DNA of 64,000 nt, taken from NCBI GenBank assembly GCA_023333565.1, contig JAJKFH010002581.1:124001-188000 (forward strand), read 5' to 3'. Below, in pieces: positions 24,485-36,125 of this stretch (the first letter of the stretch is position 1; each line of letters begins with the position of its first letter). The notes under the pieces were generated by a model, which saw only the letters and a program-made list of their open reading frames with translations, was not told where the DNA came from and did not search any database. Position numbers and translations under genes: made by a program. This DNA is from Puffinus mauretanicus (Eukaryota; Chordata; Aves; Procellariiformes; Procellariidae).

Positions 24485-26508
24485 TGCCGTAAGAAGAACT
24501 GGCGGGGAAGACGAAGGGCCAGGCTGAACGGGGAGCTTTTGCTGTGACTCAGGAAAAAAAGAAAAAAGGAGAGTTTACCACTTGTGGAAGAAGGGGCAGG
24601 CAACTCAAGAAGAGTACAGGGATCTCGTTAGGTCACACAGAGAGGAAATTAGAAAGGCAAAAGCCCAGCTAGAACTCAATCTGGCCACTATCATAAGAGA
24701 GAACAAAAAATGGTTTTACAAATATATTAACAACACAAAGAGAGCCAAGGAGAATCTCCATCCTTTATTGGATGCGAGGGGGAACATTGCCACCAAGGAC
24801 GAGGAAAAGGCTGAGGTACTTAATGCCTTCTTTGCCTCAGTCTTTAGCAGTCAGAGCAGTTATCCTCAGGGTACTCAGCCCCGTGAGCTGGAAGACAGTG
24901 TTGGAGAGCAGGATAAACCCCCCATAATTCAAGAGGAAGAAGTTAATGACCTGCTACGCCACCTGGACGCTCACAAGTCTATGGGGCCAGATGGGATCCA
25001 CCCAAGAGTACTGAGAGAGCTGGTGGAGGAGCTTGCCAAGCCGCTCTCCATCATTTACCAGCAGTCCTGATTAACAGGGGAGGTCCTGGACGACTGGAGA
25101 CTTGCCAACATGACGCCCATCTACAAGAAGGGCTGGAAGGAGGATCCAGGGAACTACAGGCCGGTCAGCCTGACCTCGGTGCCTGGGAAGATTATGAAGC
25201 GGTTCATCTTGAGGGCGCTCACAAGCCATGTGCAGGACAACCAGGGGATCAGGCCCAGCTGGCACGGGTTCACGGAAGGCAGGTCCTGCTTGACCAACCT
25301 GATCTCCTTCTATGACCAGGTGACCTACTTTACTGGATGAGGGAAAGGCTGTGGATGTGGTCTACCTGGACTTCAGTAAAGCCTTTGACACTGTCTCCCA
25401 CAGCATTCTCCTAGAGAAGCTGGCAGCTCACGGCCTAGACAGGTGCACTCTTCGCTGGGTAAAAAACTGGCTGGACGGCCGAGCCCAGAGAGTTGTGGTG
25501 AACAGAGTTAAATCCAGTTGGTGGCCGGTCACGAGCGGTGGTCCCCAGGGCTCAGTTTTGGGGCCAGTCTTGTTCAATGTCTTTATCAATGATCTGGATG
25601 AGGGGATCGAGTGCTCCCCCAGTAAGTTTGCAGATGACACCAAGCTGGGCGGGAGTGTTGATCTGCTCGAGGGTAGGAAGGCTCTGCAGAGGGACCTGGA
25701 CAGGCTGGATCGATGGGCTGAGGCCAATGTATGAGGTTCAACAAGGCCAAGTACCAGGTCCTGCACTTCGGCCACAACAACCCCAGGCAACGCTACAGGC
25801 TTGGGGAAGAGTGGCTGGAAAGCTGCCCGGAGGAAAAGGACCTGGGGGTGCTGGTTGACAGCCGGCTGAACATGAGCCGGCAGTGTGCCCAGGTGGCCAA
25901 GAAGGCCAATGGCATCCTGGCCTGTATCAGAAATAGTGTGGCCAGCAGGAGCAGGGAGGTGATCGTGCCCCTGTACTCGGCCCTGGTGAGGCCGCACCTC
26001 GCATCCTGTGTTCAGTTTTGGGCCCCTCACTACAAGAAGGACATTGAGGTGCTGGAGCGTGTCCAGAGAAGGGCAACGAAGCTGGTGAAGGGCCTGGAGC
26101 ACAAGTCTGATGGGAGCGGCTGAGGGAACTGGGACTGTTTAGTCTGGAGAAGAGGAGGCTGAGGGGAGACCTCATCGCGCTCTACAACTACCTGAAAGGA
26201 GGTTGTAGCGAGGTGGGTGTTGGTCTCTTCTCCCAAGTAACAAGCGATAGGACGAGAGGAAATGGCCTCAAGTTGCGCCAGGGGAGGTTTAGACTGGACA
26301 TTAGGAAAAATTTCTTTACTGAGAGAGTGGTCAGGCCTTGGAACAGGCTGCCCAGGGAAGTTTGAGTCCCCATCACTGGAAGCATTTAAAAGACGTGTAG
26401 ATGCGGCGCTCTAGGGACATGGTTTAGTGGGCATGGTAGTGTTGGGTTGATGGTTGGACTTGATGATCTTAGAGGTCTTTTCCAACCTTAAGGATTCTAT
26501 GATTCTAT
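24485..26508 (+). mobile_element. CR1 LINE, 5'-truncated, about 2.0 kb
   Basis: This is the largest recognisable element in the window. It encodes the reverse-transcriptase part of CR1 ORF2 and ends with two tandem GATTCTAT octamers (26493-26508), the CR1 3' signature. CR1 has no poly(A) tail and none is seen. The endonuclease domain that normally precedes the reverse transcriptase is absent, as expected of a 5'-truncated insertion. The first recognisable ORF2 residues come from about 24487. The final part (about 26120-26508) is the ORF2 C-terminal region running into the 3' UTR, including 'ggttggacttgatgatctt'. The element is GC-richer than the flanks and its protein is still easy to read, so it is younger than the other CR1 pieces here. 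Several breaks make it inactive. The exact subfamily cannot be named without a search. Confidence 0.93.
24582..26123 (+). pseudogene. CR1 ORF2 reverse transcriptase, disabled
   Basis: The enzyme would copy CR1 RNA into the genome at a nicked target. The readable part starts with the linker region (WKKGQATQEEYRD, then KAKAQLELNLA). The fingers region follows (MGPDGIHPRVLRELVEELAK), then the template-grip motif (TPIYKKGWKEDPGNYRPVSL). Motif A is [13 protein letters not shown] near 25354-25392, with its catalytic aspartate. The [12 protein letters not shown] motif follows, then the catalytic FADD box at 25627-25638, then the thumb and C-terminal region ([12 protein letters not shown] through [19 protein letters not shown]). 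Breaks are visible: a TGA at 25068-25070 where the family usually has tryptophan, a frame change between about 25327 and 25351, another near 25725-25735, and lost frame after about 26110. Active-site residues are kept but no full-length enzyme could be made. The reverse-strand frames across this region are shadows. Confidence 0.9.
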
Positions 26509-27046
26509 CTCTACATTTCCTCTGATTTCCAAGAAGCAAAAGCAGTACACATTACTCAAAGGATGGGGAGTCAACAAAGAGAAAAGGCTAAATAAATAAA
26601 GAGGAAAGTAAAAAAGCTTCACGTGAAAATATAATAAATATGCAATAGGTCAGTTGTCAAAAAGATGATTTCTTGTATTAGGAAAACATATTAAGACCAT
26701 TTCAGCTGAAGAATACACATATATCTATTTCATGAGAACTTGCTTCAACGTTCCTACATATTCAGGATTGATAAAAGGAAGTGTCTTCTGTAGTTCTGAA
26801 ACTATTTTGTCAGGAATGTGATTGAAAACCTGGCTACATTGCTTTCAAGACCAAAAGCTATCTCGTCCATAGCATACTTCCTTGGAAAAATGCATGAACT
26901 AAGACACAATACTGGACAGGAGCAAGTGTTCTCATTTTCCTTATATTTGCATAGAGATGGCAATTTTTCAAAGATAAAATTAGAAGCTGCTAATACGCTG
27001 TCAAAGTTCAAACAATTTTTGTTTAGTACGAACATTTCTAATAGCG
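26509..27046. other. Unique stretch between the CR1 element and the solo LTR
   Basis: No gene is supported, but 26725-27046 reads like degraded protein on the minus strand and is listed separately. The rest is AT-rich with short A runs. Confidence 0.5.
26725..27035 (-). pseudogene. Protein-like minus-strand remnant, unidentified
   Basis: A 77-codon minus-strand frame (26802-27035) stays open upstream to the edge of the LTR at 27046. It contains plausible stretches such as FPRKYAMDEIAFGLESNVA. Near its end a second minus frame takes over and runs to a TAG at 26725-26727, with a protein-like tail (HIPDKIVSELQKTLPFINPE). Two frames in succession would fit a gene remnant with a small frameshift, cut at its 5' side by the LTR. 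I do not recognise the protein, no splice sites are convincing, and a plus-strand frame of similar length (26818-27069) overlaps it. Chance open reading is quite possible. Confidence 0.2.
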
Positions 27047-27591
27047 TGTCCTGGTTTTGGCTGAGATAGAGTTAATTTTCTTCTAGCTGGTATAGTGCTG
27101 TGTTTTGGATTTAGTATGAGAATAATGTTGATAACACATTAATGTTTTAGTTGTTGCTGAGCAGTGCTTACACTATGTCACGGACTTTTCAGCTTCTCAT
27201 ACTACCCTGCCAGCGAGTAGGCTGGGGGTGTGCAAGAAGCTGGGAGGGGACACAGCCAGGACAGCTGACCCAAACTGGCCAATGGGATATTCCACACCAT
27301 ATGACATCATGCTGAAGAAAAAACTAGGGCGAGTTGGCCAGGGGGTCATGGCCACTGCGTGGGAACTGGCTGGGCATCGGTCAGTGGGTGGTGAGCAACT
27401 GCATTGTGCATCACTTGTTTTGTATATTCTTTTAGCATTATTATTATTTTTCCTTCCTTTTCTGTCCTATTAAATTGTCTATCTCAACCCACAAGTTCTA
27501 CCTTTTTTCCGATTCTCTCCCCCACACCACTGAGGGGTAGTGAGCGAGCGGCTGTGTGGTGTTTAGGTGCCTGCCGGGCTAAATCACGACA
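27047..27591 (+). mobile_element. Solo LTR of an avian endogenous retrovirus (545 bp)
   Basis: It opens TGTCCTGGTTTTGGCTGAGA and closes ...TCACGACA, the TG...CA ends of an LTR. The body runs 'gatagagttaattttcttc', 'tagctggtatagtgctgtg', 'ggaggggacacagccagg', 'gacccaaactggccaa', 'gcatcggtcagtgggtgg' and 'gcattgtgcatcacttg', then a T-rich run. I recognise this order as one of the most frequent LTRs in bird genomes. A CCAAT-like box sits near 27278. The polyadenylation signal ATTAAA at 27469-27474 fixes the sense as plus. The TATA region expected near 27310-27335 is degraded. Flanking hexamers ATAGCG and CAGAGT agree poorly, so any target-site duplication has decayed or my ends are slightly off. 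No internal retroviral sequence adjoins it. Confidence 0.85.
27469..27474 (+). terminator. LTR polyadenylation signal
   Basis: ATTAAA, the common variant of AATAAA, lies about 120 bases before the LTR's right end, after a T-rich run. It is the evidence for the element's orientation. Confidence 0.55.
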
Positions 27592-30500
27592 CAGAGTTAC
27601 ACTGCTGTATTGAAAATAATTAAGTAGACAATGGGCCATTTCTCATCCATTTAGTAGTGCTGTACAAGTATTGAGAATGGTATTTCACAGCCTGGGCACT
27701 CATTTTTACTTTTCGAACGGAGTATCATTCTCATCTTAAATTTAAAGCAGAGTTAATTTATTGTGTGAATACACAAAGCTGCTTTTCCTATGAAGTTTAT
27801 GATTTTTAACTGTCAATATTATCCTGAAAAACACAAAATACTACTTAGCTTACTGTTGTAATCAAGCAATCTGTATTTGTTCTAACAGGTAAGACTACAG
27901 TAGACTTTTGTGCAAAATTTCTGCAGTCTCTGTATAATTCTCCATGTGTTCAGATTTCTTAACAAAGAAAATGTACCAAGAAATTTATTCTTAGAAGGTA
28001 TGCTAGAACAGTTTCCAATAATCTGTTCTCTTCTTATGTTACCAGAACAGCCCCTGCATCTTCTGCATAAAGTAGAGAAAGCCTTATGGCAGATCATTGA
28101 GATCTTCACTGATCCACGCAAAAATCATTTCTCCACTCATCCTAGAAAGTATAAACCCATCTCTTCTTAAGAGGTTATGATCAATGCTATAATGACTTGT
28201 GTACAGATATAGCTGGACTAGCTACAATGCATAATCTAAGGCTTCTTTGTAGATCATACTGATTCAATACTGCAGCATTTGTTTATGGAACCTAAGACAA
28301 AGTTATTAGACAAAACATGTATACTGAAAAGTATTTTCAGAAACTACCTAAATTTCTTTACTCTGCAATTCACTAGCAGTTGAGTTCAATTTGGTGTGAA
28401 GCTTGTAAGTAAATTAACTCTATGACTTAAGAGAGTCTATGAAAAGGTGAGTGACTATTGTTTCAGAATACGGGTCTTGAAAAACATTGTTTTGTTTTTG
28501 TTGACATGAAATGGCCATCAGTATAAATTTAAAAAAAGAAGTCCTTCAAGGGTACTGACGGCTTACAGTTTTTCTATTTTCTTTGTCTCACACTGGTCAT
28601 GTTCTTCAATTTCTGGGCACTGAGTCTCAACACAAGGTCTGAGGGAGTGAGTTTTAACTCTAATTGTGGAAAGCTTTAATGCTCTTGGTTGTCTTCTGAA
28701 ATTTAATCGTCCTTTCTGAGCTCAAAAAGACCCTGTTTATCTTCCAAATTCCACAATATGGCTTTGAAGTTCTGCCCAGCATTTTTTCAGCAGCTCAGCC
28801 GAAGTACAAGCTCAGCAAAGCTGTTGATGGCTGGAAAACTTCCTCTACAAACACATCTGCTGCTGCGCCTGGCACCGGCTGAAAATTTCAAAAGAGCTCT
28901 GGTAAGAGTGATGCCTAGCAACCTCTAGGAGAAATCTGGTTTACTGTAACATCTCAAAACCATCCTGACAGAGGACGCACTGAGCCATAAAGGATACTAG
29001 TGTCCCGATGTAGCAACTGGAAGATGGTTGCTACAATTAACAAAATTTTCCAACTGTTTTCTTCCCTGTATACCAGCTTATACATGCAAACCCAGAAACC
29101 CTGGTATTGCTTTGACCCAAGGTCTCAAACATGGAATCACCCCTGTACTTCCTAATTTATATTTATATTTACACCACAAAAGGGTTTTTTTTTGTTTGGG
29201 GAGTGTGTGTGTTGGATTCTTGCAATATTCTGAGTAAAACCCAAAATCTCTCCAAGCGAGTTTTTTTGCTTGTTTTTGTGTTTTTACTTTTGCCAATCTG
29301 AGAAAAAGTGATTTCTTAATTAGCAAAATCGTTTTTTCACAGAACAAGACAGAATTTCCCAAAATACTGTTACTTCTTACATTCAGGAAACAGACTCAAT
29401 CCTTATTGCATTTTCATTGTTCATAGTGCATTTGTGACAGTTTACAAGTCCCGATATAAGTTCAAGTCCAAACCCAAAACTCCTATAAAAACATGACCCT
29501 AAGTTGATGAAAATCCACTTCTGTTAACTTCTGTGCACTCTGGCCTTTAATGTTGCACACCATTTCCAGTGAAATTGAGGGTGGTATTGCTGGGGGCGTT
29601 TGGTAAGATCAGAATTAAAACTTTAAGGTTTAATCTCAGCCCCAATGAGGAGAATTGAATTTTACCAATAATGGTAGTAAACACTCCATATTCTTTTCTA
29701 GGGTTGCATCCATATAGTTTAAAAATGGGCATGTTATAGTCTCCCTTGGGACGCAGTAAGGCAGAGTGTGTGGGCATGTATTTCCAAGCTCATTTAGACA
29801 TTCTGACCACCATGAGCTCAGAAAAGTGCCTCCCTTTCTGCTAGTCCAAATATCAATTGCACTGTCTTGCTTTCCTTCTCTGTGATGCTTAGACAAAACA
29901 CTAACTTATAGGAAGGTGCTTATATGATGATATGCTTATATGATTAGGATGTGAGACTTCTAATGCTATGACCTTGTTTTCAAGTAATGGATGAATCTTC
30001 ATATAAAACTCTATTATTTTTCTTTGTAGAACAGTATTTCCCTTCAACTGATCTTTTCCATGTAAACAGGAACATGGTTTAGATTATGTATTTCAAAGAC
30101 ATGCTCACTGTGACAAGAGTTTGAATTGACCCTGCTACTGATGTCAGAGCAGCTAATAGTACAGCACAGCCCAGACATTTTTAATTCAGGATTTGCTATA
30201 GACATTTGGTTTGAAAATTTAAATTAGAAATGCATATTCATACAGTCCGGTCTTTCAAATACACATCACATAACCTTGTTTACAAGAAAACACAAGTGAG
30301 ACCATTTATGATGGATTTAGAAAACTAAGCAAATGTTTAAATTATGTCAAGTCAAAGGGATATGAAAAACATATTTAAACATTGAACTGAATATCAAATG
30401 GAAATGATGGAAGTCACTTATAATTCATAGCCGGCCTATACATGCATTTCAGACTTATAGGATAAACATCAGTATATACAGTCCCTTCTCCTGCAGACTC

Positions 30501-30679
30501 TTCAAGGCAAAAACTCTGCTGTTTCTGTATAGCCCTTGGTTATATTTTGAGTAGTGTCCTATTATTATAATAAATAATAGCAAAACAGAGAGGAAGTAAT
30601 AAAAACAAAAAAAAGTCTCCTAATAGAACCATTTATTGACTTCATTAATAACCTAAATGCTTAAAGGTTTTATATTACA

Positions 30680-30990
30680 AACTGTGCAGCATGGAGACAT
30701 CTACACATATCCTAATTAACAGCAATCACACACACTAATAGTATAACCTACTGCTTAAGTAAATGAACATCCTTGCCCCCTGCTGCCTTGAAGGGGCTGA
30801 TAGGCATGCGCTTTATTGACAAAGTAAGCTAATTTACAGAGTGATTGTCCAAGAGGGAACTGCTGTTTATTTGTAGAGTTTTTCCCATTGAACTCACAGG
30901 GCAAACAACGCGCTTAAATTGTTAATTAAAATATCAACAGCTAAATGTAAATACTATGGTCTCTGCAAGTACAGTGACACATGTTTATTT
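30680..30990. promoter_or_regulatory. Candidate conserved non-coding element
   Basis: The stretch is dense in homeodomain-type cores: CCTAATTAACAG near 30712, GCTAATTTAC near 30828 and TTGTTAATTAAAAT near 30919. It has few homopolymers and no repeat signature. This texture is typical of deeply conserved developmental enhancers in vertebrate gene deserts, but conservation cannot be judged from one sequence. Confidence 0.25.
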
Positions 30991-32122
30991 AGAAAGAAAG
31001 AAATATTCCTGGCAGTTTCCTGTTTTAAAGAAATGCTGTAAATCAAATAATGCTACTACCAGGGGGAAATGAAGGGACCCTTCTTCTCTCTTTGTTTCTC
31101 CAGTAATCAGTGTCAGTGGTTACACACCTTAAAGAGCCCAGAGACTTACAGACCCATATAGGGCTTAATATCACTTCACAGTTTGTTTGAAAATACCTTA
31201 CTGAAAAAATAATGAGGCAGGCTACTTCTGGCAGAAGTAAAGTCTGAATGAGACATGATGGTATAAACTTTTGTGGTGTTTTCAACATACAAACTAAAGG
31301 CCCTCTTGAGTCTTCATTTTCTTTGGCCGAATACTGAACCTTTTCTCCATAGCTTAGTAGGAGAATGAACAAGCAGGATCAAATAATATTTAAATGGTCA
31401 AGGCATCAAAAACTTCTACTTCATTCTGCAAAGTAAATGAGGTTATGTTTTGGAAGTACTGTTTTAGGAAAGAAACTGGTCTGGAGAAGAAAAGGAAAAG
31501 ACAGCCTAACATTAGAAGGTTAATTTATTGTTGAAATACCAAGTGAGAACACACTACTCAACTGTTTTAGCATGTGCTTCTCTCAAAAGTCTTTGCTGCT
31601 AATATTTAGTTAAAAAGCTACACATTGGAATACTGACTTAAACTTGGGTCCTTCCCTTTTTTCTGATGAGACTGTTATTCACTTCTCAAAAGAGATAATG
31701 AAAACAACATTATTTGTAAAATCCTCAGTAGGTAGATTAGAATTTGGACCTCAAAGGCAACACAGATACCTTCACAACTGGACCAGCAGAGAATAATGCC
31801 AACTTCCTCTTCTTAGATTTCCCTTTCTCAATTTAATAATTTCCAAATTTCTACTTGTGAAAGAATCAAAATTAAAACAAAATGTTGTGTTTCATGTCAA
31901 CTTAAGTGTCTTGTCTTACCAAAGGTAATTTTTGCTGGCTGGTCAAAAATAATTTGAAAAAATGTTTCAGGACAACCAAAACACATTTACAAACAAATAA
32001 AACAAATATTTTTCAAAAAACCTCTACCTGAAGCTAGCATTTACATTACCATAAATCAGGAAGACAATGCTCTCTTCTTACATATTAGATTAATGCCTAC
32101 AAAGGAAGAAATAATTTGTTAG

Positions 32123-32213
32123 CTTTCATACAAATTTCTCGACGACACTTACTTTGTCACTTTAGAGTAAGTGTCGCTTTCTTTATGCACTTTAATCTTT
32201 AAGTGCATGAAAG
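32123..32213. other. Two adjacent perfect hairpins, unexplained
   Basis: The first hairpin pairs CGACACTTACT (32143-32153) with AGTAAGTGTCG (32166-32176), 11 bp without mismatch and a 12-base loop. After only 8 bases a second hairpin pairs ATGCACTT (32185-32192) with AAGTGCAT (32201-32208) around 8 bases. Three more pairs are possible outside it if one base bulges. CTTTCAT at 32123-32129 is also complementary to ATGAAAG at 32207-32213, which could close the whole segment into a three-way junction at the cost of two pairs of the second stem. No family is recognised. It could be a remnant of an inverted-repeat transposon, a structured RNA, a double-stranded site for a dimeric factor, or chance. 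Confidence 0.5.
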
Positions 32214-34074
32214 ACAAATCTCACTTCATGTTATTACAACGAATTATGATCAGCTGAGGTGGTATTTCCAGAAAAGGGCCTTTAATATGGTTTGTGTGCC
32301 AATCCGTCAGTCCAACCTTATTAGACTTCTAGAAAAGTTTAAAGCCTGTAAATCTACAGCCCTAAATTGCAGATTACACAAGCCAAAGAGGGCACCGTGA
32401 GGAGCTTTAGATTAAATTTTCTTTTTCCTGATAAGCAGTGTATATCTTTACAGAACAAAAATAAGTATGCTACCCATAAATGGAGAGACATAAAATTATT
32501 AAACACCATTTTACTGACATTTGAGTAAAATATCAGAAGATGAAAATTAATGTTGAAAATTATTAAAGTACAAAGCATTAAAAATAACAAACAAAAAGCA
32601 ACAAGACAATCCTCTCAGATTATGTATACTAGCTATTACTGCTAAAGAAAGTGATTTGTAGTCATTGTAGATGCTGCTTTGAAAATGACAGTTCTGGGCT
32701 TGGGGCAGCCAAAAAGAATGTCTGGAATTATTAAGAAACAAATTTGAAACAAACCCTAAATACATCATTACACTGCTGTGTAAATCCATGATGGATCTAT
32801 CTCAGATACTGATCCCCCATCTTAAAAAAGAGAATTAGAATGTGTGCCACAGATTTCACGGGAGAAATGACCAAGTGACTAAAAGTTTTCATCTTGGAAG
32901 AGATGACCTAAAGGAAATATGAAACAGATCTACAAAATCATGCACAGTAAACAGAACATAAAGAAAGGTTATTCACTATTCGTCATGAAATAGGAACTAG
33001 AAGGAAAGGCAAAGAAATGCTCACACAGCAAGTTTTAAAATGGTAAAACATGCAATTCATATTTGAAACTGTGAAGGTAACTGCCACAGAATGCCATGGG
33101 GGCCAAAATACAAATGGGTTAAAAAAGTGCTTACATGAATTCATGATATATCGATAGCTATTAAACATGATGGTCTGAATTCAAATTCCAGCTCAGGAAG
33201 CTATGGATTACTAGCAACTGGTGAAGTATAACAAAGAAAGCACCATTCCCTCCTCATTCTTGTTTCCGTAGGCATCTGCTACCATCCACCCGCTGTTGGG
33301 AGAGTGGATACAAAGTTAACTGAACCTTTGGTCTGAATCACTGCTGCCATTCTTACCTTGCTATATAATTGCATCTCAACACACCCGTTTCATTATTCTA
33401 TGACAATTTGAACAGTTTAGGGCTTGGTATGTGATGCGTTTGCAAATGAGCTCTGAAAGACTTCATTTTGCAAGGGCCGTTGTAAACAAATTTTTGCAAA
33501 TTTTCATCTAATACTGTTAACTTTTGGGGAAGGGAATGTATGGATTTAAAAAGTAGTACTCGATTGAAGCGGTCATGTTACAGCTCTGTGAATGGTTTCC
33601 ATTCAGATTACATACCTTTTCATAGCATGATCTAACTTCTGGAAAAAAAAAAGAAAACCACAGCTATCTCTGGATAGGTTTGAGATTTCGTGCAAGTCAT
33701 TGCTCTAACTATGAAGTACAGATGAATTCACAGCTTCAATTTGAGTCTGGTAACTAGTTCGTACAGTCTCAGAATACTATTTTTATATGTAACAAATTCC
33801 ATGTTGGTAGGTTACATGCTTCTGAAGAAACAGCTGCATCTCAGACATTTTTTTTTTCCCCATAGGCTAGAAAGTCTTTTGGGGACATGCTAGATTTCCC
33901 AGTTCTTTAGTACTTAACAGATCAAGCGAACTTTATTTTGAAGATGTTTGCATGAGTAATGGTGAGTGACATCTGAATTACAAACAGTCTGCGTTGTAAC
34001 TGAACCACTATGCAGACAGAAGTGGAGTTCCAAGATGTGCACACTTAAGGAAAAGAAAAGGAAGGGGTTTTTTT

Positions 34075-34340
34075 TAATCACAAACTTTATTAATCACTTG
34101 TCACAGATGCAACCATAGCAGCTATTAATCATTCACATACAAGAGCACTCCTGTTGGTTTGCTAGCCCAGGTATAAATAATCATGTCAAAGATTAACCCA
34201 TTTTGTTTCATTAATAGTTTGTTTTATTTCCTTCCACCCCACATTTTCTCTTGCAGAAAAGGCTTGAATTGTCTTTTTGGACAACTGGGGTCTGAATGAT
34301 TAATCATAGTGACAGAGGGTTGACCACAGGGTCAACAAAC
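34075..34340. promoter_or_regulatory. Candidate enhancer: homeobox-motif cluster
   Basis: TTAATCA-type sites recur within 230 bases: near 34075 (tttaatcac), 34091 (attaatcac), 34124 (attaatcat), 34170 (ataatcatg), and the 12-bp palindrome ATGATTAATCAT at 34296-34307. A few bases later GTTGACC (34319-34325) and GGTCAAC (34330-34336) form a perfect inverted repeat with a 4-base spacer. It resembles two nuclear-receptor half-sites facing apart. TCAACAAAC beyond it resembles a forkhead site. The clustering suggests a regulatory element. That is inference without conservation data. Confidence 0.35.
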
Positions 34341-35285
34341 AATGAATAAAAACATAAGACACGGGTTCAATCCAGGTTACACTCATGTTTCATTTCAGAA
34401 GTGAGAGAACAGAAGGCTCTTTTCTTCAGAAATTACTGCCTAATAGTCAGAAGGCAACCTTAACACAATGCATGTGCGGTTACTTCCCCACTAAAAAACC
34501 CAGAGCCATTTGTTATTAGAGTTGCTGTGCAGGCCACACAATCTGGTGGAACAACACACTTCAGCAATTCCAAAGCACAGTTAAATGCTGATGTCTCCAG
34601 GGCTTTGACTACTGCAAAGCAAGCCAGCAAGCAAGCTACAGAAGCCTTCCCTGAAGTATGATACAGGATGATAAATACAGCGTGATGGCTATTAAGCTCA
34701 TAAGTTGTAGTCAGAAGATCTTATAATCAAAAGTCCTCAGGGTTGTACTGCTAGAAATAAAAGAACTGTGAAAGAAAAGAAAACGTACAGAATTGGACAT
34801 TACTGATTGACTAATTAAGAGTCTTACGAAGACTTCTAGCAATTCTTAGGAAAAAAACCAGGATGTAAATTACATTGCAATTGTGAAAAGAATAGATTTT
34901 TATAATATTTAAGTGAATACCCTTTTTTTAAATACATTAGCTTCTGAGACCAACTATTTAGTGACAGGCAGAATAGGGTCTAGTTCTGGCAAAAAACAAA
35001 CAACAAAAAAGGCAACAAAGCTATTTCCGCCTCAGTGCAGTTTAAAAAGAAGTCTTCATTTTGATGGTCATGAGAAAGTTTTCTTCTGTTGGATCACAAG
35101 TCTAGCAAGAGTGATATTTTCAGCCCAATGGAACAATCCTAACAAATGACTCAAAATCCCTAGAAAGTTTTCAAGGTCTAATTTGCAAGAGTAAAGGTCT
35201 AGAGAAGGATGTTCATGCAAAACTCTCCAAGAGATGAAACTCTGTAAAAAGCTCTTTATAATAGCCTTCATTTCTGTGGTGGCAC

Positions 35286-35286
<1 letters not shown>

Positions 35287-35320
<34 letters not shown>
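35287..35320. repeat. T19/A15 homopolymer junction
   Basis: Nineteen T residues are followed directly by fifteen A residues, giving a 30-bp self-complementary block. It may be two opposed retroposon tails or slippage at a TTTTAAAA site. Confidence 0.9.
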
Positions 35321-35994
35321 TGCTTGCAGAAACTAAATGGGAAAAATCAAAGAGAAGAGAAAGTCTTCAGGTAAGAGCAAAAAGAATGGACAAACACTCA
35401 GAAAGACGATATGGACTGTTTTTCCACGGCTTTCATACATAATCTACACTCTGATGGACGAAATAGCTACTCTGTAACTTATGACAACCGTAAGTAGTGA
35501 TCCTTTCTCAAAAGTAATTGTTTTTTCAACAGACTTAACAACTCATCTGCATATCTAAATTTTCAGAGCTCACTGGAAAAAGTGAGGAAGTGATTGCTCA
35601 CACAGTTGCCACTTTTCTAATTTAAACTGGTCTTTGGAGTTAATTTTTTAAGCTCTTAAAATTATGTGAATGGAAATTCCAGCACATAATATTTTAACTC
35701 CTTTTTTACCTGATATTTGAGTTGGTCCGAGATGTAGCTAAAAAAAGGTGCAAGTAAATAAACATTTCATTTTGTCAAAATCTTTTAGAAATAAACACAT
35801 TGTAAATTTAGAAATCGGCTAAACTCCTTAACGCAACATTACAATAAGCAGAATATTAGTACAAATGTTATTTGTACTCTGACTTCATTTCTCTGATGCC
35901 ACTACCAGTGTCCAACCAGGCAGTGGAGACCAAAAATATTTATCAAATCTGTCAACCTTTGAACATTACCTACCTCTTGAGCACCATTTGCCTG

Positions 35995-36125
35995 CTCTAG
36001 ATCTCCAAGCACATTACAAATATCAGCATCAGCACTCCTATCTTAGAACATGGAAACTCAGGTGAAGAGATGTGCCCAAATAACAGAGCTAGGAGCCAAA
36101 CCAAAGCCATCTAAATGCTGAACGG
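35995..36125 (+). repeat. Ancient L3/MIR-like retroposon scar
   Basis: The block order is 'agatctccaagcacattacaaat', 'atcagcactcctatctta', 'acatggaaactcaggtgaagag', 'atgtgcccaaataacagagc' and 'taggagccaaaccaaag'. It parallels the old amniote consensus 'gatctcaaagcgctttacaaa / tattatccccattttacag / gaaactgaggcacagag / gacttgcccaaggtcacac / aggaatagaaccca'. It is the best preserved of the four scars of this kind here. The family name is from memory. Confidence 0.55.

Noticed and set aside
25428..26236. Minus-strand open frames up to 224 codons
   Set aside because: They are antisense shadows of the CR1 reverse-transcriptase region.
34364..34373. GGTTCAATCC resembling a tRNA B box
   Set aside because: One base short of the B-box pattern, with no A box, acceptor stem or cloverleaf around it.
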